A stretch of DNA of 64,000 nucleotides from assembly GCA_036874045.1 (NCBI GenBank), contig CM072340.1, positions 9,377,001 to 9,441,000 on the forward strand, in the 5' to 3' direction. This stretch comes from Cymodocea nodosa (lineage: Eukaryota; Streptophyta; Magnoliopsida; Alismatales; Cymodoceaceae). A program made the translations under genes and the position numbers. How positions within the stretch are numbered: the first letter of the stretch is position 1; the number at the start of each line of letters is the position of its first letter. The notes under the pieces are model-generated. The model was not told where the DNA came from. It saw only the letters and a program-made list of their open reading frames with translations, and made no database searches. Shown in pieces: positions 46,771 through 57,989 of the stretch.

Positions 46771-48953
46771 ATGTCAGAACGTGGAAGAGGACGTGGTAGA
46801 ATGACCAAAGTGCAGAAAAGAGAGTTGGAAATTCAGAAAATCCAAAGTGAAATCAACGACATTTACTCTAGGTACACTTTTTCAAACGAAGTACTACACG
46901 AAATCAAAAAAGCTGTTCAAGATGAGAAAAATTTCTATTGGAAATTTATTCGAAATCATTCTAAAACATAGTTTAGACTAAAACAGACTGAGCTTTCCGC
47001 ATTGCATTTATGGAAAAGAAATTTACAACCTAACCCTGCGGTTGTAAGTTCTGGACATGTACTAAAGACATTGGTACAGTCTATCACTTATTATGGAAAG
47101 AAGTGGGGGCTAATGATCGAAAATGTAAGCAAGGAATTACAATCCTTGTATTCCCAACATTATTTTCCCCCAACTGTTTTAGATGATATTAAACAGTATA
47201 TCGATGAACAGAAAACTACCATTAGCAAAATGGGCCTTCGAAGTGAAGGATAAAGAGTTTATTAACTTAGAATGGTAGAGGTGGAGAGCTTAAAACTCTA
47301 TATTCCATTATTACCACCTAGGCATCATGGTGAAGGGCCATCAAGACAACAAGTGCCTTTAATAGGAGAAATTAAGACAATTTTAAAACCTCCTGAACAA
47401 CCTGAAACACTATAGACATATAGTCGGAAAAAGAAAAAGTCAATTGAATATTTTGAACTAACTGCAGGTGTACAAGGAATATTGCAGCAAAAAGAAGAAT
47501 TAGTGAAAAATGGAAAACTATGCTCCATTACAGAAGCTAGACAAACATTTTTGTCAGGAATCCCAACAGATGTGACAAATATTGGCTTACAAGTATATAC
47601 TCTAAGGTATTGTGTCACATTAGTGCATAATGTATCTTTTAATATAATGGACAATTTTTCACACAATGTTGCAAGCACACATTCTTTTCCTACAGAAAGA
47701 GAGAATGTAGGAAATTTTGATGATACATATACAGATGATATCCCATTTGATGATATTTTTGATAATATAGACATTGAGTCTATGAATTTTGAAGATATTT
47801 CATCTGAAGAGGAATGTACAGATATTCTTCCTCTTACTGTATCTCGAACAGAGGCTTTTGAATTTTGATACAGTTACTTATACTACACTTTATATGTATG
47901 GTTATGGCTGTTACAATATATTGTATACTTGTTGATCAATATATATAATCAACAACATACATAGTTACAAATAGAATATGATACTACTAATGTCTCACAT
48001 ATACAAATTTCAGAAATACAGGATGATTCTATTCCACAGATAGATATAGAACATTCTTTCATACAGAGATAGTTGTATAGATCAAATATAGATATACATG
48101 TTGCTGATATACAGTTTGTTACAGAGACTGTTGCTATTGAAATGTTTCTAGAAGAATAAACAGAAGAAATTCAGCAAATTATTGATACGACAATAACAGA
48201 TATTTCAGACATTTATATTAGTTTTGAAAGAAATTCCACAAGCTCTAAAAGATTTGAAAATATAGATGTTGCTGATAATATTGAAACAAGTCCCACATTA
48301 GAATATCATGACAGGAAAATACCTAATCCTGAACAGAGTTTAGATGAAAATACACTATTATGGTTCAGAAATAATTCCTGTTATGGCAAATTTCAGACAT
48401 ATAAAACTTTTACAGTTTTATATTCAAGACCAGTTAAGTTTGAAGGGATTGCACACATACGTGAATTGTTTGAATTTCAAGGCTTGTTGACTCTACTTCC
48501 ACAATAGCTAGGCCATCTTGCTATACCCGAACTTCTCAATTGTTTTTACTCAAACTAAATAGTGGAAGAAGATATTCCTGTTTCTAATATACAAGAACAT
48601 GACATATATTTAACTCCAGATTTACTTCATTAGGTACTTGGTCTAAAAAATGAAGGAGTTAAATTATCAGAAAGAAAACAAGTTTATCGATTGGGATGAG
48701 ACATTACAAGTTTAGCCAAAGATCTAATTGCCAACAAACCATTGACATTACTAAATGACTTAAATGGCCAAGTACGGTTTATTGCAAAAATATTGCATGC
48801 TACATTGTTTCAGAGGTTTGGTCATGAGGCAGAAGTTGGCAGATGTTGCCTTTATGCTACATACGCATTAATAAACCATATACAGGTAAACTGGTATGAT
48901 ATTTTTGTTTCTCATATCTTACAAGTAAATTATTTTATGGTGATACAATTTTG
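46771..48953 (+). pseudogene. Copia envelope-position ORF (plant-transposon-protein-like)
   Basis: Starts MSERGRGRGRMTKVQKRELE. It continues with stops and shifts through a coiled-coil-like N-terminus (EIQKIQSEINDIYSRY), acidic Asp-rich linkers (FDDTYTDDIPFDDIFDNIDI), and a C-terminal globular region with IRELFEFQGLL, LGLKNEGVKL, LNDLNGQVRFIAKILHATLF and INHIQVNWYDIF. These last blocks correspond one-to-one to the gypsy ORF at 25173-27112 (IKELFEFQGLL, FGLKNEGKE, LKHLNGKAHMIANIL, VNRIQINW). It occupies the SIRE 'env-like' position. No signal peptide or membrane segment is apparent. Downstream (48954-49350) lies a Gln-codon-rich low-complexity remainder. Confidence 0.68.
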
Positions 48954-49677
48954 AGAATTGTGGCAAGTCAAACAAATATTACACCTTGGCCACAGAAACG
49001 ATTAAAGTCAAGATCTTTCTCTACAAAGGAACTCCAAAAATACCAAGCGGTAGATACACCTGTCCTTAGACAACAACAACAACAGGATCGGCAGACACAT
49101 CAACAATTCATATAATTTATAGAAACACAACAACATACAAATATACAACAAGATATACATACAGATATACAACAAGGTATACATAGAGAAATAAATACAA
49201 GTATAGATACAGACATACATATTGAATTTTTACAGCAACAATCACAAGTTTCTCAAAATGATTTAGATCAAGCAGTACTTGATCAAATAAACAGAGTTAG
49301 TATAGATATTGCAAAGAAAATTTTAGATACTCTTATTGATATTTTTTGAAGACAAAGAGGCTTGTGATTATACAAATTATGTATTATATGATTTATTTTT
49401 TTGTAATTTGTAACCAAAAATATTATGTAAACTGTTTACTGATTTTAATGTTACGTGATTATTTTCACAGTTTATGATATTAAACAATTTAGGCTTAATC
49501 CATAAATCCTATTAATGTTTGAAACTATCGTTTTGATTAATATATACTTAGTAAAATTTCCTTCCTTACATTTAACTTGCTTACCTTCCTAAAGGAGAGA
49601 AAATAGTTTGTTTACTTTTTTATAATGTCAAAAAGGGGGAGATATAAATTATGTGACTTATTAGGTTTTGACATCAT

Positions 49678-49692
49678 CAAAAAGGGGGAGAT
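49678..49692 (+). other. Polypurine tract of SIRE-type copia
   Basis: A purine run containing aaaagggggagat directly abuts the 3' LTR start. A near-identical caaaaagggggagat occurs about 50 bp upstream (49629-49643), so the tract is duplicated. Confidence 0.85.
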
Positions 49693-50907
49693 TGTTAGGT
49701 ATTTAATTTTGATGATATATGCTTTATTAACGTATTTAAATAAATCTACATAATCTTCTCTAAGTATATTTCTCTAAGTATAATAGTTAACAGATTATCA
49801 GAAAGTTTCATTTTTTATGTCGGATAAATTAAAGATTTTCGAAGAGTTAGATTTGCAATAGTTAAACTTTTGGATAGTTAACGTTTCGCTTTTGTCGAAT
49901 ATTTTATGTTAAAAACTCATATAGTTAAGTTATCTACACGTGTATTTTTAATGTTTTAAGTTGTCACGTGTTTTTCATGTGCGTTCGGTAATGAAAAATC
50001 GAATAGTTAGATAACTGTTCGAGTTTTTATACGCATGAATAGATAACTGTTCGAATTTTATAAAAGGACTAACGAATAGATAAATTTCTTTGTTTAGTCA
50101 TGTGTTTTGCAGGTGCAAAAACTCGAAGAGTTAGAGGATAAGTGTTCAAGTTTTGACAGGACTTAAAGGATAAATGTTCGACTAAATCGAAGACTTAGAA
50201 GATATTCTACAAGACTCTAGGAAGATAAAGTTTCGATGTATCTACGAGTGGAGATCGTGGAAACTCAAAATGTTAGTGAAGAAAGTGGAAATTTAAATAG
50301 AAAGTAATTTGGATTAAAGAGAAAATTAGTACGTGGATTATGGATTGTGGATCAAGTGGATGAACATGCTGAACATGAAAGACAACAGAGTTCGACTACT
50401 AATAGAGAGTACGAGCTACATTACAACAAAGGATCCTAATCTCAAAAACCAAGTTTGAATATTCAATCTAGATCCCTAACTGAAAAGTTAAGTTTGAATA
50501 TTCATATTCTGAAAAGTTCTCTAACATTAGAAGAAGTTCGAAATTCCAAGTAATTTTAGAAAAGGAGCTGCAAACGTAAGATGTCTAGAAATTCAACAAT
50601 TGGAGAAGAAGATATAGAAGCTGAGCAAAGAGAAAGAAAAAAGTTGTGTGCATAAAGATCAGGTTTTATACAATTCAAAATTAGTTTTGAAAAAGAGTTT
50701 TGTTTTCCTATTTGAATTGTATATCAAAAATTACTGTATCAAAACCGTCAAGAAGGGAATTGAGCTGAAAAGATATTGTAAACTCTATGTTGAAATAAAA
50801 GAATAGAATTTCATTTTACAAGTGTTTTGTGCTCTTATTTTATCCGCTAGTATTTAATTACTAAAGGCACAATTCACCCCCCCTCTTGTGATACAGACAA
50901 TCCTACA
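49693..50907 (+). repeat. SIRE-type copia 3' LTR
   Basis: Same length and termini as the 5' LTR, with scattered mostly transition differences (for example gattatcgg versus gattatcag). The similarity suggests a much younger insertion than the surrounding gypsy LTRs. A numerical divergence would need an alignment. Confidence 0.93.
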
Positions 50908-50912
50908 ATAAT

Positions 50913-51121
50913 AACTCAACGAAGTGCTTAATTGAACACATATAAACTCTAGTATAAAAATTAAAATAGTACACAATTCTTACTCAATCTTTGTGGGATT
51001 GACCTATACTTGCACACAAATACAATATACACTGTGCACTTGCAGTTAAAAATACAAATTGAACTTAATATCTAATTTGTGTGAAAAGTTGTTTGTTACC
51101 TTAAAAGAATTTATTAATATA
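50913..51121 (+). mobile_element. Family A LTR8, right part
   Basis: Continuation of the LTR interrupted at 39264: aactcaacgaagtgcttaat then the gcacacaaatacaatataca tail shared with LTR1. It breaks at aatttattaatata, short of the LTR end. Confidence 0.82.
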
Positions 51122-51694
51122 TACAATAGATCTCAAGATCTGATTGAACAATATAGGTTTTCTAATTTAACTTTTCATAATTATAAGCATAACTTAACGT
51201 GTATAGTTATGCTAACTTAACTAGTTAAACATTTGCAATTCACGTGACATAATAAAATATTTAAATTCAATATGAGCATAATACTAATTTAACGAGTTCT
51301 CATATACAACTTACAATTTTACTCGTTAACTCAATGAGTTCTCACGTGATCTTTTTACACCTTTAAACCTATAACTCAACAAGTTGGCACGTGATCTTTT
51401 AACGAAAAAAAAACTAACTCAATGAGTTGTTACCGTACACCTGTACATAAAATAAATATGTGCAAATAAAACGTATCATGCTTAATACTATAAAATCACA
51501 CTTAAATCAGGTTTTCAATCTTCCAGAAATGATATTTAATTAACGTTAATTCCTTGAAATTATGCACATTCTATAATTAAGGCATATAATCGTGTAATTG
51601 TAACATAATGACTTAATTCTCATATGATAAGCTAAATATTATGCAATTAACTATTACTTAACCATTAATATTATGTACTTTTTCATTCTAAACA
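51122..51694 (-). mobile_element. Family A LTR9 (5' part, inverted)
   Basis: On the - strand it starts at 51694 with TGTTTAGAATGAAAAAGTAC and runs to about 51122. It contains an array of gagttaac/ttaactc and aactcaatgagtt palindromes (51190-51430), closer to the 6850-7400 array than to LTR3. Opposite in orientation to LTR8. Confidence 0.8.
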
Positions 51695-52870
51695 ACCCCT
51701 CTCTAGTAAACCATTTAGTCCTAACAATTGGTATTAGAGTAGGTTAATCTCATTCAATAGATTTAACCATCTAAGATCATGACTTTTCATTTAGTAGAGG
51801 GTCATAGCATCCATCAACCTTCTCTATTTGATGATAGCAATTATAGCTATTGGAAAAATCAGATTGAGTGTTTTCTCAAGAGCTTAAATGTAAAGCTTTG
51901 GAAAATAGTTGTACATAGTGCACCACTTCCTCCAAATAGTTGTACATGGTACACCACTTCCAACTAGTCATGAAAATGATTGGACTGAGGAGGATGAAAG
52001 AATCATTGAAATGGATGCTCGTGGTTTAAACACAATTTACTGTGCACTTACTATTGAACAATATAATAAAATTTCTACATGTAAGTCTTCTTATGAGGCT
52101 TGGAAAATCTTTCAAATTACTTATGAAGGAACCAGCCAAGTTAAAGACACTAAGATCAACATCTTATTGAGAAAGTATGAATTATTCAAAATGATTGAAA
52201 ATGAGAATAAAACTGATATGTTTTCAAGGTTTATAGGAATTGTAAATGAGCTCAGAGGTCTTGGAAAGGAGTTTTCTAATCATGAGTAGGTACAAAAGAT
52301 CCTAAAGAGTTTGATAGTTGAATGGAAACAAAAGTTTACATCCATACAAAACTCAAAGGATCTAAACAATTATTTAGTTGAAGATTTATTAGGAAATCTT
52401 CTTGCTCATAAAGTACAGATGAAATAATGGAAGGAAGAAGAGAGAGCCACTAAAAGAAAAGTAGAAAAGAAGAAAGAATTAATTTTTCCATCAATAGAAG
52501 AACAATTAAGTTTAAAAGAAGAAATATTACTACTAACCAGAAATTTCAAAAAAATGATGAAATATGGAAGCAAAGGCAACACTTCAAGATCAAAAGTCCT
52601 TACATACTACAAATGCAAGAAATTAGGACATAAAGATCTCAAGATAATGACACACAAAGCCTACACTCTTGTTTTCAACACCAATTGAAATGCAAGGTGC
52701 TAAAAGTTATACATGAAAAATGTTTTCTCTATTTTAAGAAGAAATGAGAAAAACATTGATCCATATTACTCCCAAAACAAGTAAGGTGGGCAATGAATAT
52801 TGTTATGAAGTTTGAAATCTAATGAAACAAAGTAACAAGAAAATAATGGTTTTGAAGATAGATATTGATT
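51695..52870 (+). mobile_element. Copia LTR end, primer site and gag remnant
   Basis: About 30 bp of LTR end (ctagtaaaccatttagtcct then aaca), then primer site tggtattagagt (51729-51740; initiator tRNA-Met type with two transitions) and a broken gag. Gag starts ATG 51779 MTFHLVEGHSIHQPSLFDDS, then NYSYWKNQIECFLKS, CKSSYEAWKIFQITYEGTSQ, KDTKINILLRKYELFKM and a degenerate zinc knuckle (YYKCKKLGHKDL, first Cys lost). A 32-bp tandem duplication at about 51906-51969 shifts the frame. No pol follows. Confidence 0.82.
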
Positions 52871-54225
52871 TCCTAGTACATTGTTCATGTAAGAAATTTG
52901 AACATAAGGGTCTTCTTTGTTTCCACATTTTTTTTATGTCATGGAAGAAATAAATTAATTAATTACCACCTAAATATATTATGCATAGATGAACTATTAA
53001 CTTTAGAAATCTGACTAGCACAATTTGTTGATCGATATATAGAGCATAATGTATTCATCAAACAATTATACTAGAACAATTGATGATGATCTAACATGTT
53101 TTCTTATTTTATTAGGTTTAATCCTTTGGTTTTACATGAGATTTATGATTTATTGTATTCAAATTAGTAGACATCATTGCCTCTTTACACTAACAGTATG
53201 TAATAGTCAAATCAATTTTTGATGAGTTATCGAAGAAACTTCAAAATTAAGTCTCCAAAGTACTTCTGCAGATTAAGGTGAAAAAATAGCATTGTAAACA
53301 TTAATATAGTTTACCTTTTGATTTTGTGGTGAGAGATCCATTTACAGTAAGAAAAACCAGTTTAAAATTCATGAATAAATATTTGTTAGAAGGCATATTC
53401 AAGTCTACCATTTACAAAAAAATTTAAGCTCTTGAAATAATGTTTGCATGAATAGCAAAGTTGCCAAGAAAAATGCAGATGCAAAACTACTTATTTGCTG
53501 ACACCCTTAAATTCCACAAATCACAATTTTTAGTACAATCAACGAAATTCCCTAGACCAATTGGCATTCGAAAGCCGATTGAATAAACTTAACAAGAAAA
53601 AATACAAAATCGAATGTAGCTCGGCCAGGTTTGCATGAACAAAAAGAAATGTAGTCTTGGACTTTCGTATTGAAAATTCATGTAATAAAAAAATAATAAC
53701 ATAAAAAAGAAAAATTGTTAAAGTTATTATTGAAAAAAGAAGAAGAAATATATATAAGATAAAAATTTTAACTAAAATAAAAATACAATAAAACATAACC
53801 TAGTTGGTGTTAATTTTTCTCTATAGTTTTTTCTTTATTTTAATTGTCCGATCTCTATTTTGCTTTGCTGCACACATACTTATTTTAGTTGTTTGATTTT
53901 TATTTATTTGTGGATATGTATAGAGGTAATGTGGATTAATTTCATAACTTATATATTTATTTCATTTGAAAGTCTAATTTTATTTAGACAACTATATTTA
54001 TTCATTTAATCCTATACATCCCTTTTCCAAATTATCTTTGAAGAATATCTTTAAGTTTTTAGGGTTAATATTTGCTCTAATTGTTGTCGCAAAAAAAAGT
54101 TAAATTTACGTACGTGAGAAGAAATAAATCTCATCATTAAATTTCATCTGAATGGTTAGACACCAACAAATTCACTGGATTATATATATATATATAATAA
54201 TTAAAAATCTCTCTCAATTTTTTTT
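52871..54225. other. Intergenic, no recognisable gene
   Basis: AT-rich sequence between the copia remnant and the TFIIF beta promoter. I see no coding similarity or repeat family; the hydrophobic ORF on the - strand at 53539-53796 looks spurious. A (TA)n microsatellite at 54182-54197 and a T-run near 54218-54231 lie just upstream of the gene. Confidence 0.5.
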
Positions 54226-54246
54226 TTTTTGAGAAAGCTAGGCATG

Positions 54247-54253
54247 TATAAAT
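54247..54253 (+). promoter_or_regulatory. TATA-like element of the TFIIF beta gene
   Basis: TATAAAT lies 92 bp before the proposed start codon. Transcription would then start near 54280 within a GC-richer segment. A short upstream frame ATGAGTGGGAGAGGGTGA (54282-54299, five codons) would be at the very 5' end of such a transcript. Confidence 0.4.
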
Positions 54254-54338
54254 CTAGGACGATATCGCTGTTTCTTACGCGATGAGTGGGAGAGGGTGAG
54301 GAGTGGCGACGGCAAGAAGTGCAGCAACGGCCGAGAAG

Positions 54339-54557
54339 ATGAATAGCGTAGGTGGAGTGCTCGAGACAGCGAAGGCCGATCGCTCGGTGTGGCTGATGAA
54401 GTGCCCTGCGGTGGTGTCTCGATCGTGGCAGAACCTCGCGACGGAGGCCGCGGCATCGTCGTCAATGTCTTCCGACCCTAATTCCCCTCATCCAGTCGTT
54501 GCAAAGGTCGTTCTTTCACTTGATCCTCTCCGCACCGAAGATCCTTCCTCTCTCCAG
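54339..54557 (+). CDS. TFIIF beta subunit (RAP30 homologue), exon 1
   Basis: First exon of the small subunit of general transcription factor IIF, which binds RNA polymerase II and helps place it at promoters in the nucleus. ATG 54339 gives 73 codons ending SSLQ before donor CAG|GTATGT. Recognition rests on LETAKADRSVWLMKCPAVVS and PVVAKVVLSLDPLRTEDPSS, the N-terminal TFIIF-beta signature in plants. A Ser/Ala-rich low-complexity stretch (ATEAAASSSMSS) separates the blocks. The upstream in-frame extension lacks an ATG. Exon GC content is far above the surroundings, as in many monocot first exons. The frame is undamaged. Confidence 0.9.
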
Positions 54558-54840
54558 GTATGTGTGCTTTTCTGAGTGCTGCTCTCCGTGGTCGGTCGAT
54601 TTTTACATGCCGGTTCCATCGGATTCTCCAGGAATCGGGTGATGCCTTTTTAATTGATTAATTGTAACACCAGTTAGAGGTTCTTTTTCTATCTTCTTTA
54701 GGGTTATAGGGTTGTACATATTAGTTTTTAGCTCAATTAATGCGTTCGTTTCTGTTGATCATTGGGAAATAGACGTTCAGCTGACTTACTAACGGCAGCT
54801 TCTGATAACATTGAAATTTTAGTGAACCTAAGGTGGAGTT

Positions 54841-55182
54841 TGAAGGTACGCAGTGGAAGAAATGTTATTGTAAATGAGACGAAAGAAAGTGGAAGAAGGA
54901 GATTATGTTGCTAGAAAAAAAATAAAGATAGTGGAATGAACACAATGTTTTGAGGAAAAATTAACTGTTTAATTCAACACAATAATGAACTCGATACATC
55001 CTTATATGGACATCCACACATGGCCAAGTATATCTTACGTACAGACTTTTTCAAAAACGAAAAAACCTCAAAACTGGATAACTGAAATACAAAAGAATAA
55101 TTCAAAAGACTGATTCAAAAAATAATAGACTAATTCAAATCACAACAGACCAACTAAAGACTCGATCTAAATTACATCAACA
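54841..55182 (-). repeat. Copia 3' LTR (342 bp)
   Basis: - strand LTR with TGTTGATG start at 55182. Closely similar to the copy at 59040-59381; contains (on +) acaataatgaactcgataca. Confidence 0.92.
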
Positions 55183-55200
55183 CTCCCCTTAATTTAGTTC

Positions 55201-56361
55201 GAATAAACACATAGACTTTTTTTTAAGGACTAGAATTGTTCTCTAAGCAATGGCTTTGTCAAAATATCTGTGATTTGGTCTTCTGATCTACAATACAGCA
55301 AAATAACTTCACCAAGTTCTTGCATTTGACAAAGCAAATGGTATTTGATATTGAAATGTTTGGTTCAGTCATGGAATACTGGATTTTATGAAATTGCCAA
55401 AGCTACTTGATTATCAATCAACATAAATCTTTGTGGTGCCTTCAGGATTTAAATGTAAATCTGTTAATAACTTTCTCAACCAAATAGCTTGATTAACTGC
55501 AGCATTAACAACAATAATCTCAGCTTCTGTGGTGGATTGTACAATCAAACTTTGCTTCTTCGAGCTCTAGGAAAATATATTTCCACCAAAGGAAAAACAA
55601 TATCCAGAAGTGCTTCTAAAATTGGAAGACCCACCCCAATCACTGTCAGAATATCCCAACAGTGTAGGTTGTTCAATTGTGCCTGAAGATCAATCCAAAA
55701 TTTAAGGTGCCTTTAACGTACCTTAAAATTCTCTTAGCAACCACCATATGCACGATGCATATACCTTGATAACCTTGAGACTGAATATATAAGATCCGGT
55801 CGTGTTGTAGTAAGGAACATAAGAGTCCCAATAATGCTTCTAAAAGGTTGCTCATCAACAAAATTTGTAGAGTCTTCAGTTAATTTTTCCTTAAAACAAA
55901 AGGGTGTTGTGATAGGTTTGGAATCAGTCATTCCAAATTTTTCAATTAAATATGCAGCATATTTCTTCTAGCAAATAGTGATCTATTTATCGTCTTGAGT
56001 AATTTGTAAACCAATATCAGACATCTGAAACTTTTGCTTTATTTGATCTTTAAACTCTTTTATTGAATTTGGATCACTGTTTGAAACAAGAAGATCATCA
56101 ACGTATATGATATCATTAAAAGTTTACGCTGATCCTTTTTAATATAAAGGGTATTTCAGACAGACTTTTCTTGAAACTCAATTCCAACAAAAAGGAATTT
56201 ATCTTGCTATACCAAGCTCGAGGAGCTTGCTTCAAGTCATATAGAACTTTATTTAATTGATACACCTGAGTTGAATCTAAAGTTGTTTCAAAACCAACTG
56301 ATTGTTTGACATAAACTTCTTCACTTAAATCTCCATATAGAAAAGCTGATTTTATGTCCAT
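55201..56361 (-). pseudogene. Copia RT C-terminal half and RNase H
   Basis: The - strand gives MDIKSAFLYGDLSEEVYVKQ, LYDLKQAPRAWYSKINSF, then catalytic YVDD (56094-56105, intact). Then comes the MTDSKPITTPFCFKEKL region, IIGTLMFLTTTRPDLIYSV, and an RNase H in which only short blocks survive (VALAIS near 55400, TKHFNIKYH, ITDILTKPL near 55240). Frameshifts are frequent. Confidence 0.85.
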
Positions 56362-56373
56362 CTAATGTACTTG

Positions 56374-56853
56374 CTAATTAAATTGTGCTGCAACTGCCAA
56401 AATTAGACGGATTGTGTCTTGCTGGGCTACTAGACCAAATGTATCTAGATAGTCTACACCATATTCTTGCACATAGCCTTTAACAACTAATCGTGCCTTG
56501 TATTTATATTTAGAACCATCTGGATTTTGCTTAAATTGAAATACCCAATGTACACCAATAATTTTCTTGTTTGTGGGTTTGTCAACTAGCTTCCAAATCC
56601 CTATTTTTTCAATCATGTCTAGCTCCTCTTGCATTGCTTTTCTCCACATTGGATGTTGTAAGGCTTCAGTAGGGGAAATTGACTCAACATCAGCAACATT
56701 TGCCTTAGCATATATGTCGGTTAGAGATCGGTTACCTCTGACTAAAATTGATTCTTCATCACTTTTAGAATGAAGATCAGACTGGTTTGTTGGTGGATAT
56801 GCTGTTAAGAGTAGATGAATCCCCAATTTTGCTATCCCACTGTCATTCTTCAT
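56374..56853 (-). pseudogene. Copia RT N-terminal half
   Basis: 159-codon - strand frame: EALQHPMWRKAMQEELDMIE, WKLVDKPTNKKIIGVHWVFQ, KYKARLVVKGYVQEYGVDYL, DTFGLVAQQDTIRLILAVAA. This is the classic copia RT entry region (the usual [12 protein letters not shown] box here reads TFGLVAQQDTIR). It connects to 56361 across a stop. Confidence 0.9.
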
Positions 56854-57989
56854 CTTTGTAAAATTTCAAATCAGTTGAGATGGTAATTTTGTTGGTTGTA
56901 GGGGAGTAAATTCTGAATGCTTTTGAAACATTGCTATACCCAACAAAAATTCCAGGAATTACCCTTGCATCCAACTTGTCTCTTTTAATAGAAGGAACAT
57001 AAGTATAACAAATACAACCGAAGATACATAGATGGTCATACCTTAGTTTATACTCATACCATAATTGAAAAGGGGTTGCATAATTAAGTAATTTGGTAGG
57101 AAGAATATTCTGAAGGTATACGGTAATGGAGGTTGCTTCCACCCAAAACTACTTGGGGAGATTTTTATCTTGTAAGAGACACCTTGATATATCAAGAATT
57201 GAATGATTCTTCCTCTTGCTAGCTCCATTTTGCTAAGGTGAATAAGGTATGGTGAGTTGATAAATTATTCCTACTTCTTCACAAATTTTCTTGAATTCAG
57301 GTCCAACATATTCACCCCCATTATCTGTTTTAATGCACAGACTACTTTGATTCTCAACAAAATTCTTAAATTTGAGAAAGACTTCAGGTGTTTCAGCCTT
57401 TGACTTAAGAAAATAGATCCAAGTCATGTGAGAAAAATCGTCAATGAATATGATAAAATAGAAACTCCCATTGAAAGAATCAATGCTCATAGGGCCTACA
57501 ATGTCTGAATGGACCAAATGTAGTTTCGTACTCCCTCCATGTCGATGGTAGAAAGGATCTCCTGCAAGATTTACCAATTTGGCAAGTTTTACAGTTCTTA
57601 ATATATTCGATAATTTTTGGATTGTTGTAGAGTTTGGCCAACTGTTTCATTCGATCTTTACTGCAATGTTTGAGTTGTCGATGCCAACAATCGATAGAAT
57701 AATGAGATCCAGAATAGACTGCTTTAGAATTTTCATCCAAGTCGAGAGAAAAGCTGTGTTTATTCATTTTAACAGTGAATAATTTCTCTACATAAGGATT
57801 TTTAATTATGCACTGTGAATCTTCAAAAAGATTTTGTATCTCTTCCAACAACCGTCCAATGCTTATCAAATTTTGATCGATCTCTAGAACATATAAAACA
57901 TTTGGCAAAAAACATTTCCCAGCAGCAGTAGATATATATACAGTACCCTTGCCTTTGGCTAGCAGAAAGTCTCCATTTACAATTCTCAC
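56854..57989 (-). pseudogene. Copia protease end and integrase
   Basis: The - strand gives the post-protease strand (GKGTVYISTAAGKCFLPNVL), then the pre-integrase zinc region (CWHRQLKHCSKDRMKQL, CKTCQIGKSCR). The integrase core follows: HLVHSDIVGPMSIDSFNGSF, FIDDFSHMTWIYFLKSKAE, CIKTDNGGEYVGPEF; then a stop just before the glutamate region (LARGRII... near 57230). After it YELRYDHLCIFGCICYTYVP and FVGYSNVSKAFRIYSP. Frame breaks occur near 57233 and 57130. Confidence 0.88.

Larger units (their letters stand above)
39265..50907 (+). mobile_element. SIRE-type Ty1/copia element, nearly complete
   Basis: Both LTRs are 1215 bp (39265-40479 and 49693-50907), TG...CA bounded and very similar by eye. 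The flanks are acaat (39260-39264) and ataat (50908-50912), a 5-bp duplication with one change. Removing the element plus one copy restores the host LTR8 sequence. Internal order: tRNA-Met primer site, gag, protease, integrase, RT, RNase H, spacer, envelope-position ORF, polypurine tract. Defects: most of gag is deleted, stops and frameshifts in pol, and a 211-bp insertion in RNase H. The long 3' accessory region and gag coiled-coil type point to the SIRE/Maximus lineage. Confidence 0.9.

Noticed and set aside
53539..53796. - strand hydrophobic ORF upstream of TFIIF beta
   Set aside because: It falls in a low-complexity AT-rich stretch with no homology or promoter features.
54303..54338. Upstream extension of TFIIF beta from position 54303
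   Set aside because: The frame opens with GTG, not ATG; the first in-frame ATG is 54339 and gives the normal short N-terminus.
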